Of a DNA stretch of 64,000 nucleotides, positions 45,557-56,204 are shown in pieces (within the stretch, counting starts at the first letter, position 1; each line of letters begins with the position of its first letter). The notes under the pieces were generated by a model, which saw only the letters and a list, made by a program, of their open reading frames with translations, searched no databases and was not told the DNA's origin. Origin of the DNA: Pseudidiomarina donghaiensis. Lineage in GTDB: Bacteria; Pseudomonadota; Gammaproteobacteria; Enterobacterales; Alteromonadaceae. Location: the NCBI RefSeq assembly GCF_900116895.1, contig NZ_FPCF01000002.1:124001-188000 (forward strand). Reading direction: 5' to 3'. Position numbers and translations under genes: made by a program.

Positions 45557-47692
45557 ATGAAATATATTGTCGCGGCGGCAGGCGTTGCTTTGTTAAGCGC
45601 TTGTTCACCACAAAAAGACACCCATACGGAGACAGCGGTGGACGCTAAAATAACCTACCCAATGACGGTACGCGGAAATGTGACTGATGAGTACTTTGGT
45701 CACGTTGTTGCTGACCCGTATCGTTGGCTTGAAGATGACCGTTCAGCAGAAACTGAAGCCTGGGTAAAAGCACAAAATGAAGTGACCTTTGAATACTTAG
45801 AACAGATTCCATATCGGGACCAAATTAAAAAGCGTCTAACCGAACTGTGGAACTACGAAAAAGTAGGCGCGCCATTTAAAGAAGGCAACTACACGTACTT
45901 TTATAAAAACGATGGCCTGCAGAACCAGTACGTGGTTTATCGTACTGACGCAGAGGGCAATACCGAGGTGTTTTTAGACCCGAATACCTTTAGTGAAGAC
46001 GGTACCACCTCGCTGGCGACATTGAGCTTCTCGAAAGACGGTTTACTGGCTGCTTATGCTATTTCTGAAGGCGGTAGTGACTGGCGTAAAATTATTGTCA
46101 TTGACGTTGAAACCAAAGAACAACTTGAGCCAACCCTGGTTGACGTTAAATTCAGCGGTATTTCGTGGTACGGCAATGAAGGCTTTTATTACTCAAGCTA
46201 CGACAAGCCTGAGGGCAGTGAGTTGTCGGCCAAAACCGATCAACACAAGCTCTATTACCACAAGTTAGGCACTGCACAAGCTGACGATCCAGTTGTGTTT
46301 GGCGGTACAGAAGCCGAAAAACATCGTTACGTGGGTGGTCAAGTCACCGAAGACGACCGTTATTTAGTGATTACCGCAGCGGTTTCTACGTCGGGCAACA
46401 AGCTGTTTTTGAAAGACCTCAGCAAGCCTGACAGTGAACTAGTAACCGTGCTTGATCACACCGACTCTGACACCTATGTCATTGATAACCAGGGTAGCAA
46501 ATTGTTCTTGGTGACCGACTTAAATGCCCCGAATAAACGTGTGGTAACGGTGGACGCAGGTAATCCGCAGTCGGACCATTGGCAGGACCTTATTCCAGAA
46601 ACCGAACATGTGTTAAGCCCAGCCACTGGCGCTGGTTATATTTTTGCAGAATACATGGTTGACGCCATTGCTCAGGTTAAGCAATACACCTATGACGGCG
46701 AGTTGGTTCGTGATGTTGAACTACCTGGTGTAGGCAGCATTGGTGGCTTTAGCGGTAAGAAAGACGAAGACGTCCTGTACTACACCTTTACCAACTACAG
46801 CACGCCGGGCACTATCTATGCGTTTAATGCCGATGCTGGTGAGTCGTCAGTGTATGCTGAGTCAAAAGCCGAATTTGACAGCTCTGCCTATGAGTCAAAG
46901 CAAGTTTTCTATAGCTCAAAAGACGGCACCAAAGTGCCAATGATCATTACCTATAAAAAAGGTATTGAACTTGATGGCACCAACCCGACTATTTTGTACG
47001 GTTACGGTGGCTTTAATGTCAGCTTAACGCCGTCATTCAGCATGACCAATGCCATGTGGCTTGAGCTAGGTGGCGTTTATGCGGTAGCGAATCTGCGCGG
47101 TGGTGGTGAATATGGCAAGAAGTGGCACGACGCCGGTACGCAAATGAAGAAGCAAAACGTATTTGATGACTTCATTGCTGCGGCAGAATACCTGATTGCG
47201 GAAAACTATACGTCTAGTGAGAAGCTTGCTGTACGTGGCGGTTCTAACGGCGGCCTACTTGTGGGTGCGGTAATGACACAGCGCCCAGATTTAATGCAAG
47301 TTGCGCTACCAGCAGTGGGCGTACTGGATATGCTGCGCTACCATACCTTTACTGCTGGCGCTGGTTGGGCATATGACTACGGTACCGCAGAAGACAGCGA
47401 AGCCATGTTTGAATACTTGTATGGCTACTCACCGGTGCATAACGTGAAGCAAGGTACACATTATCCGGCCACATTGGTCACCACGGGTGATCACGATGAC
47501 CGTGTTGTTCCTGCGCATTCATTTAAGTTTGCCGCCGAGTTGCAAGCCAAAGATGCAGGCGCTAACCCGCAGCTTATTCGCATTGAAACCAATGCGGGTC
47601 ACGGTGCGGGTACTCCGGTTTCGAAAACCATTGAGCAATACGCGGATATCTACGGTTTCACCTTGTGGAATATGGGTATTAAGACTATTTAG
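45557..47692 (+). CDS. Prolyl oligopeptidase-family lipoprotein (S9A)
   Basis: Serine peptidase that cleaves short peptides after proline. The lipobox LLSAC places Cys16 as the lipidated residue, so it is periplasm-facing. The N-terminal propeller starts [20 protein letters not shown]. The C-terminal alpha/beta hydrolase domain has nucleophile Ser563 in [13 protein letters not shown], Asp in [13 protein letters not shown] and His in [11 protein letters not shown]. Length 711 aa. Probably supports growth on peptides. Confidence 0.94.
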   Translation: MKYIVAAAGVALLSACSPQKDTHTETAVDAKITYPMTVRGNVTDEYFGHVVADPYRWLEDDRSAETEAWVKAQNEVTFEYLEQIPYRDQIKKRLTELWNYEKVGAPFKEGNYTYFYKNDGLQNQYVVYRTDAEGNTEVFLDPNTFSEDGTTSLATLSFSKDGLLAAYAISEGGSDWRKIIVIDVETKEQLEPTLVDVKFSGISWYGNEGFYYSSYDKPEGSELSAKTDQHKLYYHKLGTAQADDPVVFGGTEAEKHRYVGGQVTEDDRYLVITAAVSTSGNKLFLKDLSKPDSELVTVLDHTDSDTYVIDNQGSKLFLVTDLNAPNKRVVTVDAGNPQSDHWQDLIPETEHVLSPATGAGYIFAEYMVDAIAQVKQYTYDGELVRDVELPGVGSIGGFSGKKDEDVLYYTFTNYSTPGTIYAFNADAGESSVYAESKAEFDSSAYESKQVFYSSKDGTKVPMIITYKKGIELDGTNPTILYGYGGFNVSLTPSFSMTNAMWLELGGVYAVANLRGGGEYGKKWHDAGTQMKKQNVFDDFIAAAEYLIAENYTSSEKLAVRGGSNGGLLVGAVMTQRPDLMQVALPAVGVLDMLRYHTFTAGAGWAYDYGTAEDSEAMFEYLYGYSPVHNVKQGTHYPATLVTTGDHDDRVVPAHSFKFAAELQAKDAGANPQLIRIETNAGHGAGTPVSKTIEQYADIYGFTLWNMGIKTI

Positions 47693-47714
47693 TACTGCTC
47701 TACGAACCCCAACG

Positions 47715-47743
47715 AAAAGCCCCGAAATAATTCGGGGCTTTTT
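47715..47743. terminator. Bidirectional terminator
   Basis: AAAAGCCCCGAA pairs with TTCGGGGCTTTT over a 4-nt ATAA loop. T and A runs on each side let it end both the peptidase transcript and the opposing TPR-GGDEF transcript. Confidence 0.92.
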
Positions 47744-47763
47744 ATTAGATATTTAATTAGTTA

Positions 47764-49800
47764 TTAAGATTCGGAACCCTGTTCAGGGCCATGAATGACC
47801 TCAACGGTAATAACGCCTTGGTCAATTGCTCCAGGCAGGTCAGTTTCGAGCAACTTCTGTGCTTCGTTAAATGGCTTGTTCAATGCCATTACTCCCCAAG
47901 CTTGGTTACGGCCATGTACTTTACCGGCGTAAAGCACCATGTCAGCAAGCTGTAGAGTTTCTTCCCAGTCCATTTGAGTTTCATTAAGATCAGCAAACGG
48001 ATAGCTAATAAAACCGGCTGTCGCGCTGACCCAAATTTCTTGGTTGCCGGCTTTAATCGGCGTGGAGCCAATAACATCAAGCATACGTTTGGCCATAATT
48101 GGCATTTTGCTCGCTTCTGTATTGCTCAGATAAATTAAAAATTCTTCACCACCCCAACGAACGACCATATCGGTTTCGCGTGATACTTGTAGCAGGCGTT
48201 TAGAAACTTCGATAAGTACTTCGTCTCCGGCTGCATGACCCAAGTTGTCATTAATCCGTTTAAAATGGTCCACATCCATCAGCAACATGGCGTCGTGCGA
48301 CACCTCGTGCGGTGCCCGAAGCATATTCTGCAACGCTCGGCGGTTGAGTAAGCCGGTTAGTGGATCGCGCACCGACTGTTCTGCAAGTTTACTGTTAGCC
48401 ACTTTAAGCTCTCGGTTGCTGCGCCGTGCAGCACGATAAGCAAAAGCGACAAAGACCATGGCAAAAATCGCCACGATAACCAATAGCAATAAGATGGTAC
48501 GTTTTTGACTCTCGTTTTCAATCAGCTGCTGGTTAAGCTCATTTTTTTGTGAAAGGAGCTCAATTTGCATCGCTTTGTCTTTGCTGTCATATAAATTCTG
48601 CAGCTCTGCGATACTTTTTTGTTGCTCATTTTGGTAGGCTTTTTCGCGCAATTCGCGTTGCTCAATGAGAACGTTCACGGCCTCATTTTGTTGGCCAATG
48701 TGCACCAGTGCCTCGGCGTATTCACCAAGCAAACCTTCAAGCTCGGCAGGCGACCAAGTTTCACGAGCGGGTTCGACAACCTGGCGCATTTCGCGCAGGC
48801 CTTTTTCAACATCGCCTAAAAACACATTGACATAGCCTAGATTAAATAAAATAACTTCAGGGTCGAATTCATCAGTGTTTAGTTGAGCCAAATTGTAGGC
48901 GCGCTCTAAAACTTGGCGTGCGGCCACATAGTCGCCCATGCGAATATCAATATCACCAATGTTGTTTAGCACGCTAATGTAGGTATTCAAGCGCTCGGGA
49001 TCATCTTGAATACGTGCAATAACTTGTTGATATAAACCAAGCGCGGTATCGTAATTTTTGCGAGACGTTTCAAGGCTTGCTCGCTCAAATAAAATATCTA
49101 CTTCATATACGTCAAGTAAATTGTTGCTGTCTGCAAGCTGCAGAGCTTCGTCTAGCTGCTGCAATGCAAGGTCATAGTTTTTCTGCTGGCTATAAAGCGT
49201 CGCAATACGCGTTTTTGTAGTGATTAGACGTGTTAGGGTGCGGCTATCGTTACTTTTTGCCACCGCATCAGCGGCATAAATGAGGTGCTCTAATGCACGA
49301 TCAAACTGACTGCGTTGCTGGTAAACATAAGAAGCTAAGTTGTTTACAAAATACAGAACGCGTGGCGAAGTCGCTTGTTCTAACGGTACTAAAGCATCGT
49401 TTAAGTTGGCAAGGGCCTCGGACACTTTGCCTTGCATAACTAGTAAGAGAATTTCAGTGGCTGCAACATCAGCTATAGCGTCGGGCATACGACTTACCCG
49501 AGCAATTTCCTTCACTTCTTCTATTTGTTTGAAAGCCGTTTCAATATCCCCAAGATAGCCATGTGCAAGGGCGATATAATTGAGGGTGCGCACACGCGTC
49601 ATTAACGGTGTCTCGGGAGTTAATGAGGCTTCGATTGCAAGTAATTCTTGCATTGAGTTTTCACTATCGGCTTGATTTAGAACTTCGTCAAGCTGGCTTT
49701 CAATAGCGGCATCTACCGGAGGAATAGAACTTTCTTGTGCAGTAGCGGTGGTCAATACCACGCTCAACAGCAACACAAAAAGTAGATTAAGTTTAGGCAT
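47764..49800 (-). CDS. Periplasmic-TPR diguanylate cyclase
   Basis: A signal peptide (MPKLNLLFVLLLSVVLTTATA) and a long periplasmic array of TPR repeats (about 40-400) precede a coiled coil. A single membrane helix (ILLLLVIVAIFAMVFVAFAY, about 440-460) follows, then a cytoplasmic GGDEF domain. The active site is GGEEF near 547-551, with an I-site RETD five residues before it. It should signal external or peptide-bound cues into c-di-GMP; the ligand is unknown. Length 678 aa. Confidence 0.93.
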   Translation of the reverse strand: MPKLNLLFVLLLSVVLTTATAQESSIPPVDAAIESQLDEVLNQADSENSMQELLAIEASLTPETPLMTRVRTLNYIALAHGYLGDIETAFKQIEEVKEIARVSRMPDAIADVAATEILLLVMQGKVSEALANLNDALVPLEQATSPRVLYFVNNLASYVYQQRSQFDRALEHLIYAADAVAKSNDSRTLTRLITTKTRIATLYSQQKNYDLALQQLDEALQLADSNNLLDVYEVDILFERASLETSRKNYDTALGLYQQVIARIQDDPERLNTYISVLNNIGDIDIRMGDYVAARQVLERAYNLAQLNTDEFDPEVILFNLGYVNVFLGDVEKGLREMRQVVEPARETWSPAELEGLLGEYAEALVHIGQQNEAVNVLIEQRELREKAYQNEQQKSIAELQNLYDSKDKAMQIELLSQKNELNQQLIENESQKRTILLLLVIVAIFAMVFVAFAYRAARRSNRELKVANSKLAEQSVRDPLTGLLNRRALQNMLRAPHEVSHDAMLLMDVDHFKRINDNLGHAAGDEVLIEVSKRLLQVSRETDMVVRWGGEEFLIYLSNTEASKMPIMAKRMLDVIGSTPIKAGNQEIWVSATAGFISYPFADLNETQMDWEETLQLADMVLYAGKVHGRNQAWGVMALNKPFNEAQKLLETDLPGAIDQGVITVEVIHGPEQGSES

Positions 49801-49983
49801 CAGCCCCCCGACATAAAAACTTCAATTCAGTATGAACTTTGACATATCTGGTCGGACTTGTAATGCCATATGCGATGAATTGCTAGATATGAGCGTTTGC
49901 AAGAATTGATGTTAACCAGATGTATTTTGGCTTGATAATAACCCAATTATTAGGCAAATGTAACAACTTGTAACACTGAAAAC

Positions 49984-50011
49984 TTGCACAACGTCAGTGG
50001 CATCGTATAGT
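49984..50011 (+). promoter_or_regulatory. Promoter of the oligopeptidase B-like gene
   Basis: TTGCAC (49984-49989) and TATAGT (50006-50011) are 16 bp apart, ending 30 bp before the start codon. The rest of the 240-bp gap shows no other clear element. Confidence 0.65.
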
Positions 50012-50041
50012 TAGATTTCCACTATTTTCGGAACAATAACA

Positions 50042-52177
50042 ATGGCCTTAAAAAATCGTCTTTATGTGAGTGGTTTAACACTCACTGCATTACTGCTTAT
50101 TGGTTGTAACCCGCAGCCAGCGGCAGAATCGCCAGTTCAAGCTCCGGTTGCAGAGCAACGCCCGTATACTGTTGAGTCGCCACAAGGCAACCGCCAAGAC
50201 CCCTATTATTGGTTGCGGGATGATACGCGCACAGACCCAGACGTTATTGCCTATCTAGAAGCTGAAAACGCCTATTATGATGCGTATCGGGAAAAATACG
50301 CTGATTTGACGCAAACCTTAGAGCAAGAAATTATTGGGCGCATTAAACAGGACGATAGCTCGGTGCCATACCAAAAAGGCGATTATTTATACGCCACCAA
50401 GTACGAGGCAGGGAAAGAGTACCCAATATACGTACGTACCGACGCCCAAGGCAATGAGCAGGTAATGCTCGATGTGAACCTGCTGGCCGAAGGGCAAAAA
50501 TATATGGCCGTTAGCAACTGGTCGGTGAGCCCTAATCAGCAATTGCTCGCCTACATGGTTGATAACACAGGCCGTCGGCAATATGAGTTGCGCATTCGCG
50601 ATTTAACTACCGGCGAAGACTACGCACAGACGCTGTCTGGTTTGTCTGCTGCCATTGCGTGGGCCAAAGACAACAAAACATTGTTTGTGATTGAAAATGA
50701 CCCGCAAACCTTATTGTCGACACGTGTTCTTAAATATCGCTTAGGCGAACCGGCTGAAAGTGCGGAGTTGGTGTACGAAGAAACGGACAATACGTTTTAT
50801 ATGTACGTTAATAACACGACTGACGGCGAGTACGTACAGATTCATCTTGATCAGACCGTTTCAACCGAAGTACGTGTGTTAGACGCCGACACCCCAGATG
50901 GCGACTTTCAGGTGCTTGCCCCACGCGAGCGCGATTTTCAGTACAGCGCTGACCACATTAACGGTCGCTGGATTATCCGTAGTGATTTGAATGCGCCGAA
51001 TTTCCAGATCATGCAAGTCGCTCATGAAGACATCGGTGATAAAAGCAAATGGCAACCGCTTGTTCAGCACAAAGACGATGTGTTTATTCAAGACTTCGCG
51101 GTGTTCTCAAACTACCTTGCCATCAATGAGCGCAGCGAAGGCTTGCGCCGCATTCGTATTGTGCCGTGGAACACTGAAGATCAAGCACAGTTTATTGCTT
51201 CAGACGAAGCGGCTTATGTCACAGGTTTTGAGCGCAACGTGCAGCAAGACACCGATATTTTGCGTTATACCTATAGCTCATTGACCACACCTTCTACGGT
51301 TTACGCTTACAACATGGCAACGGGCAAGCAAGAGGTGTTAAAACAAATCGAAGTACCAAACTACGATGGCAGCTTGTATGAAACCGCACGTACTTGGGCG
51401 ACGGCTGATGACGGCACGAAAATTCCAGTGTCGTTATTGTATAAAAAAGGCTTTAAGCAAGACGGTAGCGCGCCGCTTTACCAATATGCCTATGGTTCTT
51501 ATGGTTCAAGTTCTGATCCTTACTTCCGTTCAACCATTTTCAGCTTGGTCGATCGCGGCTTTGTGTATGCCATTGCCCACATTCGTGGTGGCCAAGAAAT
51601 GGGCCGCGCATGGTATGAAAATGGCAAAATGTTGAATAAAATTAATACCTTCACCGACTTTATCGATGTGACTGAACACTTGGTTGCGGAACAATATGCT
51701 CACCCAGACAAGGTGTTTGCCATGGGTGGCAGCGCCGGCGGCCTACTTATGGGCGCTGTGGCCAATATGGCCCCGGCGCAATACCGCGGCATGATGGCCC
51801 ATGTGCCATTTGTTGATGTGGTAACCACCATGCTTGATGAAAGCATTCCCCTAACCACCAATGAATTTGACGAATGGGGCAATCCAAAGCACCAGCCGTA
51901 CTATGACTACATGTTGTCGTATTCACCGTATGATCAGGTGAAAAAACAGGATTACCCCGCCATTTTGGTGACCACCGGCTTACACGACTCGCAGGTTCAG
52001 TATTTTGAACCAGCAAAATGGGTCGCGAAGTTACGTACTCATAAAAGCGATGCGAACCCATTAATGTTCAAAACCAATATGGCGGCGGGGCATGGTGGCA
52101 GTAGTGGTCGGTTCTCGCGCATGAAGGAAATTGCCGAAGAGTACGCTTTCATCCTGAACTTACTGCAAGAGCGCTAA
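50042..52177 (+). CDS. Oligopeptidase B-like lipoprotein (S9A)
   Basis: Second S9A serine peptidase, 711 aa, with lipobox LLIGC (Cys22). The propeller begins RQDPYYWLRDDTRTDPDVIA. The hydrolase domain has nucleophile Ser564 in MGGSAGGLLMGAV, Asp in TTGLHDSQVQYFEP and His in MAAGHGGSSGR. GGSAGG and the PYDYMLSYSPYDQV region match oligopeptidase B, which cuts after Arg or Lys. It is equal in length to the S9A gene at 45.6 kb but belongs to a different branch. Confidence 0.93.
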   Translation: MALKNRLYVSGLTLTALLLIGCNPQPAAESPVQAPVAEQRPYTVESPQGNRQDPYYWLRDDTRTDPDVIAYLEAENAYYDAYREKYADLTQTLEQEIIGRIKQDDSSVPYQKGDYLYATKYEAGKEYPIYVRTDAQGNEQVMLDVNLLAEGQKYMAVSNWSVSPNQQLLAYMVDNTGRRQYELRIRDLTTGEDYAQTLSGLSAAIAWAKDNKTLFVIENDPQTLLSTRVLKYRLGEPAESAELVYEETDNTFYMYVNNTTDGEYVQIHLDQTVSTEVRVLDADTPDGDFQVLAPRERDFQYSADHINGRWIIRSDLNAPNFQIMQVAHEDIGDKSKWQPLVQHKDDVFIQDFAVFSNYLAINERSEGLRRIRIVPWNTEDQAQFIASDEAAYVTGFERNVQQDTDILRYTYSSLTTPSTVYAYNMATGKQEVLKQIEVPNYDGSLYETARTWATADDGTKIPVSLLYKKGFKQDGSAPLYQYAYGSYGSSSDPYFRSTIFSLVDRGFVYAIAHIRGGQEMGRAWYENGKMLNKINTFTDFIDVTEHLVAEQYAHPDKVFAMGGSAGGLLMGAVANMAPAQYRGMMAHVPFVDVVTTMLDESIPLTTNEFDEWGNPKHQPYYDYMLSYSPYDQVKKQDYPAILVTTGLHDSQVQYFEPAKWVAKLRTHKSDANPLMFKTNMAAGHGGSSGRFSRMKEIAEEYAFILNLLQER

Positions 52178-52178
52178 C

Positions 52179-52253
52179 AGCTATTAGATATTAGCGAAAC
52201 AAAAATGGCGGAATCTGTTAGCAGATTCCGCCATTTTCTAATATCCAATAGCT
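52179..52253. terminator. Two-tier palindromic terminator between convergent genes
   Basis: The inner stem AAAATGGCGGAATCTG (52202-52217) and CAGATTCCGCCATTTT (52222-52237) is 16 bp and perfect, with a 4-nt loop. The outer arms AGCTATTAGATATTAG (52179-52194) and CTAATATCCAATAGCT (52238-52253) pair at 15 of 16 positions. It probably ends both the peptidase and yebC transcripts. Its size suggests a mobile or repeated palindrome. Confidence 0.8.
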
Positions 52254-52281
52254 AATAACTAATATCGCCTTGGCTTTCAGG

Positions 52282-53001
52282 TTACCATTGGGCGCTGTGA
52301 TAGACGTTTTGCACGTCATCGCAGTCGTTCAACATATCCAACAGTTTCTCCATTTGCGCAATGTCTTCTTCACTTTCAAGTTGCGTAGTTAACTGCGGCA
52401 AGTACTGCACCTCGTCAACTTCAAACTCAATGCCTTCCATCGCTTCTTGCAGTGCCTGCTTCGCTTTGTGGGCTTCAGTATGTGGGGCGAACACGGTAAT
52501 AAAGCCTTCGTCGGCTTCAATGTCAGTCACGTCCACATCGGCCATCATCAGTGTTTCAAGTACTGCGTCTTCGTCGTCACCGGCAAAGCGTAAAATGGCG
52601 CAGTGATCAAACATGTGTGACACGCTGCCCGGAGCTCCAAGCTTGCACTTGGTTTTGGTGAAGCAATTGCGCACTTCACCAATGGTGCGGTTCGGGTTGT
52701 CGGTTAGCGCGTCTACCATGACCATGCAGTTGCCTGGGCCAAAGCCTTCGTACATGGCGGGTGAGTAGTCTTCACCGGCACCGCCTTTAGCTTTATCAAT
52801 GGCTTTTTCAATAACGTGCGCAGGAACTTGGTCCTTTTTAGCGTTATCGATCAAGCTACGAAGCTGCAAGTTTGCATCGGGGTCTACGCCGCCTTGTTTG
52901 GCGACCACGTAAATTTGGCGACCGTATTTGCTATACACTTTACTTTTTGCTGCAGCGGTTTTCGCTATCGACTCTTTTCGGTTTTGATACGCGCGACCCA
53001 T
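52282..53001 (-). CDS. yebC: YebC/PmpR-family protein
   Basis: YebC-family protein of 239 aa beginning [20 protein letters not shown] and containing [10 protein letters not shown]-like and [20 protein letters not shown] blocks. Members were described as DNA-binding regulators and more recently linked to translation of proline stretches. Which applies here is not visible. It has no signal peptide and is transcribed alone, convergent with the peptidase gene. Confidence 0.92.
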   Translation of the reverse strand: MGRAYQNRKESIAKTAAAKSKVYSKYGRQIYVVAKQGGVDPDANLQLRSLIDNAKKDQVPAHVIEKAIDKAKGGAGEDYSPAMYEGFGPGNCMVMVDALTDNPNRTIGEVRNCFTKTKCKLGAPGSVSHMFDHCAILRFAGDDEDAVLETLMMADVDVTDIEADEGFITVFAPHTEAHKAKQALQEAMEGIEFEVDEVQYLPQLTTQLESEEDIAQMEKLLDMLNDCDDVQNVYHSAQW

Positions 53002-53056
53002 AAAATTGCTCTCGCTTTGTTCTAATGAAAGATAAGGGTGGCAATTTTATACCCAG

Positions 53057-55024
53057 TTACAGTTGATAATCCAGTTTTAACCAATAAGTACGGCCAGGTT
53101 CATTGACTTGGGTTATTTGTTCGTAGCCGGAAACGGCAGCACCAGCAGTACTTAAGTGCTCGGCAAAGGCCTTGTCCAGCATATTATCGACCCCAAAACT
53201 TAGTCGCCAGTGCTGGCCAAACTTGCGGTGAGCGTTCACTGCTAGGGTGCCAAAGCCCGCGGTTTCTTTAAAATCACTGCCGGCGATATTGCCCTGGCCA
53301 ATCGCAACGCGGTGTTGATTTGCAACAAGGCGCCACAAACCTGCAACAGTCCAGTCTTGCACGGTATACTCAGCGCCAAGCTTGAGTTCCAATGGTGGCT
53401 GCTGGGCAAGTGGGCGGTGGTCAGACAAATTGCTACCGTGGGTATAAGCAAGGCTAGCGTCAAGCAACCATAAGTCATTAGGACGATAGTTAACCAAAAC
53501 CTCTCCGCCAAAGCTCTCAGTATTCACTGAGCGTACGGTGTTTGGCTGCATATGCGGCGCGTCTTCAATAAGAATATAGTCGTCAACGCGGTTATAGAAT
53601 GCGCTCACCACCACTTCGGTTGCCGCAACACGATAGTGATAGCCGAGATCTAGTTGGTGGGTTAGTTCCGGCGCAATATAAAACGCGCTCGCTGAAGTTG
53701 CCGACTGATTGTTGTTGCCAATTAGCTCCCAAAAGTCAGGAAAGCGCTCGGCGCGACCTACGCCTGCGTACCACTGGTGGGGGCCAAAACTGGTTTCGCT
53801 GCGCAAAAATCCACTGGTTAAGACATTGCTGCGCAGCGCACCGCTCGTAACGCTCAGCGGGCGTAAGTCGTTAGCTTCCCACCAATCTATGCGAACTCCG
53901 CCAAGCACATTGGTGTTGTTGGTTAGTGCATAACTAGCTTCAGAGAACAAACCGGTTTGTTGAACAATGGCGTCATCAATACGGGGTTTCTGTTGGTAAG
54001 GCATCATCGGCTGGTTCATGCTGACCCGTTCACGATGGCTGTGGTACTGATGGTCAACTCCAGCCTGTAGTTTTACCCACAAATCAGTGTCAAACGTCGC
54101 CACCATGCGGCCGCCCCGACTATAACGGTCAGGATTGCGCGCACTCGGATTCGGCATTCTCATGGTTGGCGTAAATTCGCGAAGGCTGTAGTTATCCATA
54201 ACGTGGTCAACGTAGCCAAAATAAACTTGGCTATCAAGCTCAGCAAGCCAGTTTGTTAGATAACTCTCACGCCAACGTAAGCTGGCGCTGGTGCGGTCAA
54301 ACACGGCACCATCCATCATGCGATCAGCATAGGCAGCTTCAGCGCCACTTTGACCGAGTGTCAGCAGTACTACGGTGTCTTGGTCGGGTGTCCAACCAAA
54401 CTGCGTATCAACGCCCCAACGTTGGTAGGCGCTATTAATGGGGGTGTCGTTACCGTCTTGGTAGTCGTTACTTTCGCTGTAACTGGCGTTAATGCGCCAA
54501 AACCCATTGTCGTTGCCGACTAGGTAATCGGCATTTCCGTCCATGCGGCCAAACGAGCCAATAACGGTACTGATTTGGCCAGGACTCGCCTCGGGATCAA
54601 ATTGGTAGCTTTTACGCTCAAACAATACGGTGCCAGCCGCTGGCCCATAAAGCACCGTTTGCGGGCCTTTAATGACACGGATTTGGTCATAGTTTTGCGG
54701 ATTAATATAAGCGGTGGGTGGATCCATTCGGCCACTACATCCACCGAGTACCATTTGGTCATCACTGCTGATGGTTAGGCGTGAGCCTGCCGCGCCACGA
54801 AATACGGGGTCACCGCTGGTGCCGCCTTTTCGAATCAAATTAAAACCAGGAATAGCTTTCAAATAATCGGCACCGTCTTGCGCCGGCAGTGGCTGTTGCG
54901 GTGCTTTGGGGTCTTTGACTAGTTCAATGGTATTGAGCGGCCGTGCGCCTGTCACCACAATGCGTTCTAGTGGCGGGGTATCGGCTTGGCTTAAAGCAAG
55001 TGCAATAGATAATGACAACAACAT
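53057..55024 (-). CDS. TonB-dependent copper receptor (OprC/NosA type)
   Basis: Outer-membrane 22-strand barrel with plug. A signal peptide (LLSLSIALALSQA) precedes the TonB-box-like ERIVVTGARP. The plug contains GGTSGDPVFRGAAGSRL and GGCSGRMDPPTAYINPQNYD, whose CxxxM is the copper ligand pair of OprC. The barrel ends with an aromatic C-terminus (YWLKLDYQL). I chose the ATG at 55024, after GGAG. Length 655 aa. It takes up copper under limitation or for cuproenzyme assembly. Divergent from the histidine kinase gene. Confidence 0.92.
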   Translation of the reverse strand: MLLSLSIALALSQADTPPLERIVVTGARPLNTIELVKDPKAPQQPLPAQDGADYLKAIPGFNLIRKGGTSGDPVFRGAAGSRLTISSDDQMVLGGCSGRMDPPTAYINPQNYDQIRVIKGPQTVLYGPAAGTVLFERKSYQFDPEASPGQISTVIGSFGRMDGNADYLVGNDNGFWRINASYSESNDYQDGNDTPINSAYQRWGVDTQFGWTPDQDTVVLLTLGQSGAEAAYADRMMDGAVFDRTSASLRWRESYLTNWLAELDSQVYFGYVDHVMDNYSLREFTPTMRMPNPSARNPDRYSRGGRMVATFDTDLWVKLQAGVDHQYHSHRERVSMNQPMMPYQQKPRIDDAIVQQTGLFSEASYALTNNTNVLGGVRIDWWEANDLRPLSVTSGALRSNVLTSGFLRSETSFGPHQWYAGVGRAERFPDFWELIGNNNQSATSASAFYIAPELTHQLDLGYHYRVAATEVVVSAFYNRVDDYILIEDAPHMQPNTVRSVNTESFGGEVLVNYRPNDLWLLDASLAYTHGSNLSDHRPLAQQPPLELKLGAEYTVQDWTVAGLWRLVANQHRVAIGQGNIAGSDFKETAGFGTLAVNAHRKFGQHWRLSFGVDNMLDKAFAEHLSTAGAAVSGYEQITQVNEPGRTYWLKLDYQL

Positions 55025-55138
55025 GGTTCGTACTCCAATACAGCGTGTAAGGGCAACAGATGCGGGCATTATCAACACATTGATTTAAAAAGTGATGTGG
55101 CAAAATGTCGCAGGTGGAAATCTCGACAAACTGATGCA

Positions 55139-55161
55139 TACTTAAGAGGTACTTAAGAAGG
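55139..55161 (+). repeat. Direct repeat overlapping the kinase ribosome binding site
   Basis: TACTTAAGAGG (55139-55149) is followed at once by TACTTAAGAAGG (55150-55161). The second copy runs into the Shine-Dalgarno GAAGGAG. It could be a tandem operator or a chance duplication. Confidence 0.45.
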
Positions 55162-55172
55162 AGCTAAACCAC

Positions 55173-56204
55173 GTGACCATACGGGATATTTTGGCAGCGA
55201 CCATACTGTTGCTTGTAACGCTTATTGCCAATAGTTTTATTTGGCTGAACGGAGCTGCAACGAACCCCTATGCCGTATTAATACTGGTGCCCATGGCTGC
55301 GGCAATGCTGATGTTGCCATTTCGGTTAGCTTGGTTGGTTATGGTGGTTGGCGTATTAGGGCAGTTGCTGCAGCTACAAGCGCCGCTACCTACTCATCAT
55401 CAAATGGATACCCATTATAGGGCAATGGTTTATGGTCAAGTTTTCGCCGCTTTGCTGCTTGGTGTCACGCTGCATATTTTGCGCATACGTATAGTGCGAC
55501 AACAACAAGCTATTCGCGCCTTGCATCAACGCCAGCACCGCGATGAACAATTGGTGACCATTGGTACCGCCGCAGCACAGTTTAGCCACGAAGTGGCAAC
55601 GCCTATTCAAACCATACAATTTATGCTTGAAGATGCGCGGCAACGTTACCCGAACGATGAAGACTTGCAGCGTGCCGAGCAGCAAATACGACGTATTCAC
55701 AATTTGTTGTTGGACTGGCGACAAGTTGCCGAGGATGTGCGGGTTAATCGAGTGCTCGAAATTCAAGTGAATGAGTTGGTCCAGCAAGTGCGCGATGCGT
55801 TGCTGATTGCCCGCCCTGACATTCGCGTCGATTGGCACGACAATGAATACCCTGGCTGGGTGGTTCATGCTGACAGGACACTTATTCCGGCATTATTAAG
55901 CTTACTTCATAATGCCGCTGATGCCGCGCCATTAGATAGCAAAATAGATGTGAGTACGACTCGCGTTGACGACTATTGGCAGATGACAATTTGTAACGAG
56001 GGCACCCCATTAGATGCACTTAAAGCGCGCGGTTTAGGTAAAGAGTTATTGCCCAGTAGCCGTGGCGTAGGAGCAGGGGCCATGCTGAGTTACGCGACCT
56101 TTGAACGTTTTAATGGCGACGTCAGTTGGCGTGCAGAACAGGCCTCCACGATAACTGAAGTGCGTTTGCCGGTTACCAAAGTGGTGGAGCCTGAACATGA
56201 CTGA
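55173..56204 (+). CDS. RegB-like sensor histidine kinase
   Basis: Membrane sensor with about four N-terminal helices (roughly 7-105). The quinone-site motif of RegB (GGxxNPF) is recognisable as GAATNPY near residues 28-34. The phospho-acceptor His139 is in GTAAAQFSHEVATPIQT, matching RegB GTAAAELAHELNTPL. The N box is LLHNAADAA. The usual DxGxG G1 box is NEGTP, with Asp changed to Asn, and a GVGAG G2 box follows. The redox-active Cys of RegB has no counterpart. GTG start, GAAGGAG upstream. Length 343 aa. Confidence 0.87.
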   Translation: MTIRDILAATILLLVTLIANSFIWLNGAATNPYAVLILVPMAAAMLMLPFRLAWLVMVVGVLGQLLQLQAPLPTHHQMDTHYRAMVYGQVFAALLLGVTLHILRIRIVRQQQAIRALHQRQHRDEQLVTIGTAAAQFSHEVATPIQTIQFMLEDARQRYPNDEDLQRAEQQIRRIHNLLLDWRQVAEDVRVNRVLEIQVNELVQQVRDALLIARPDIRVDWHDNEYPGWVVHADRTLIPALLSLLHNAADAAPLDSKIDVSTTRVDDYWQMTICNEGTPLDALKARGLGKELLPSSRGVGAGAMLSYATFERFNGDVSWRAEQASTITEVRLPVTKVVEPEHD

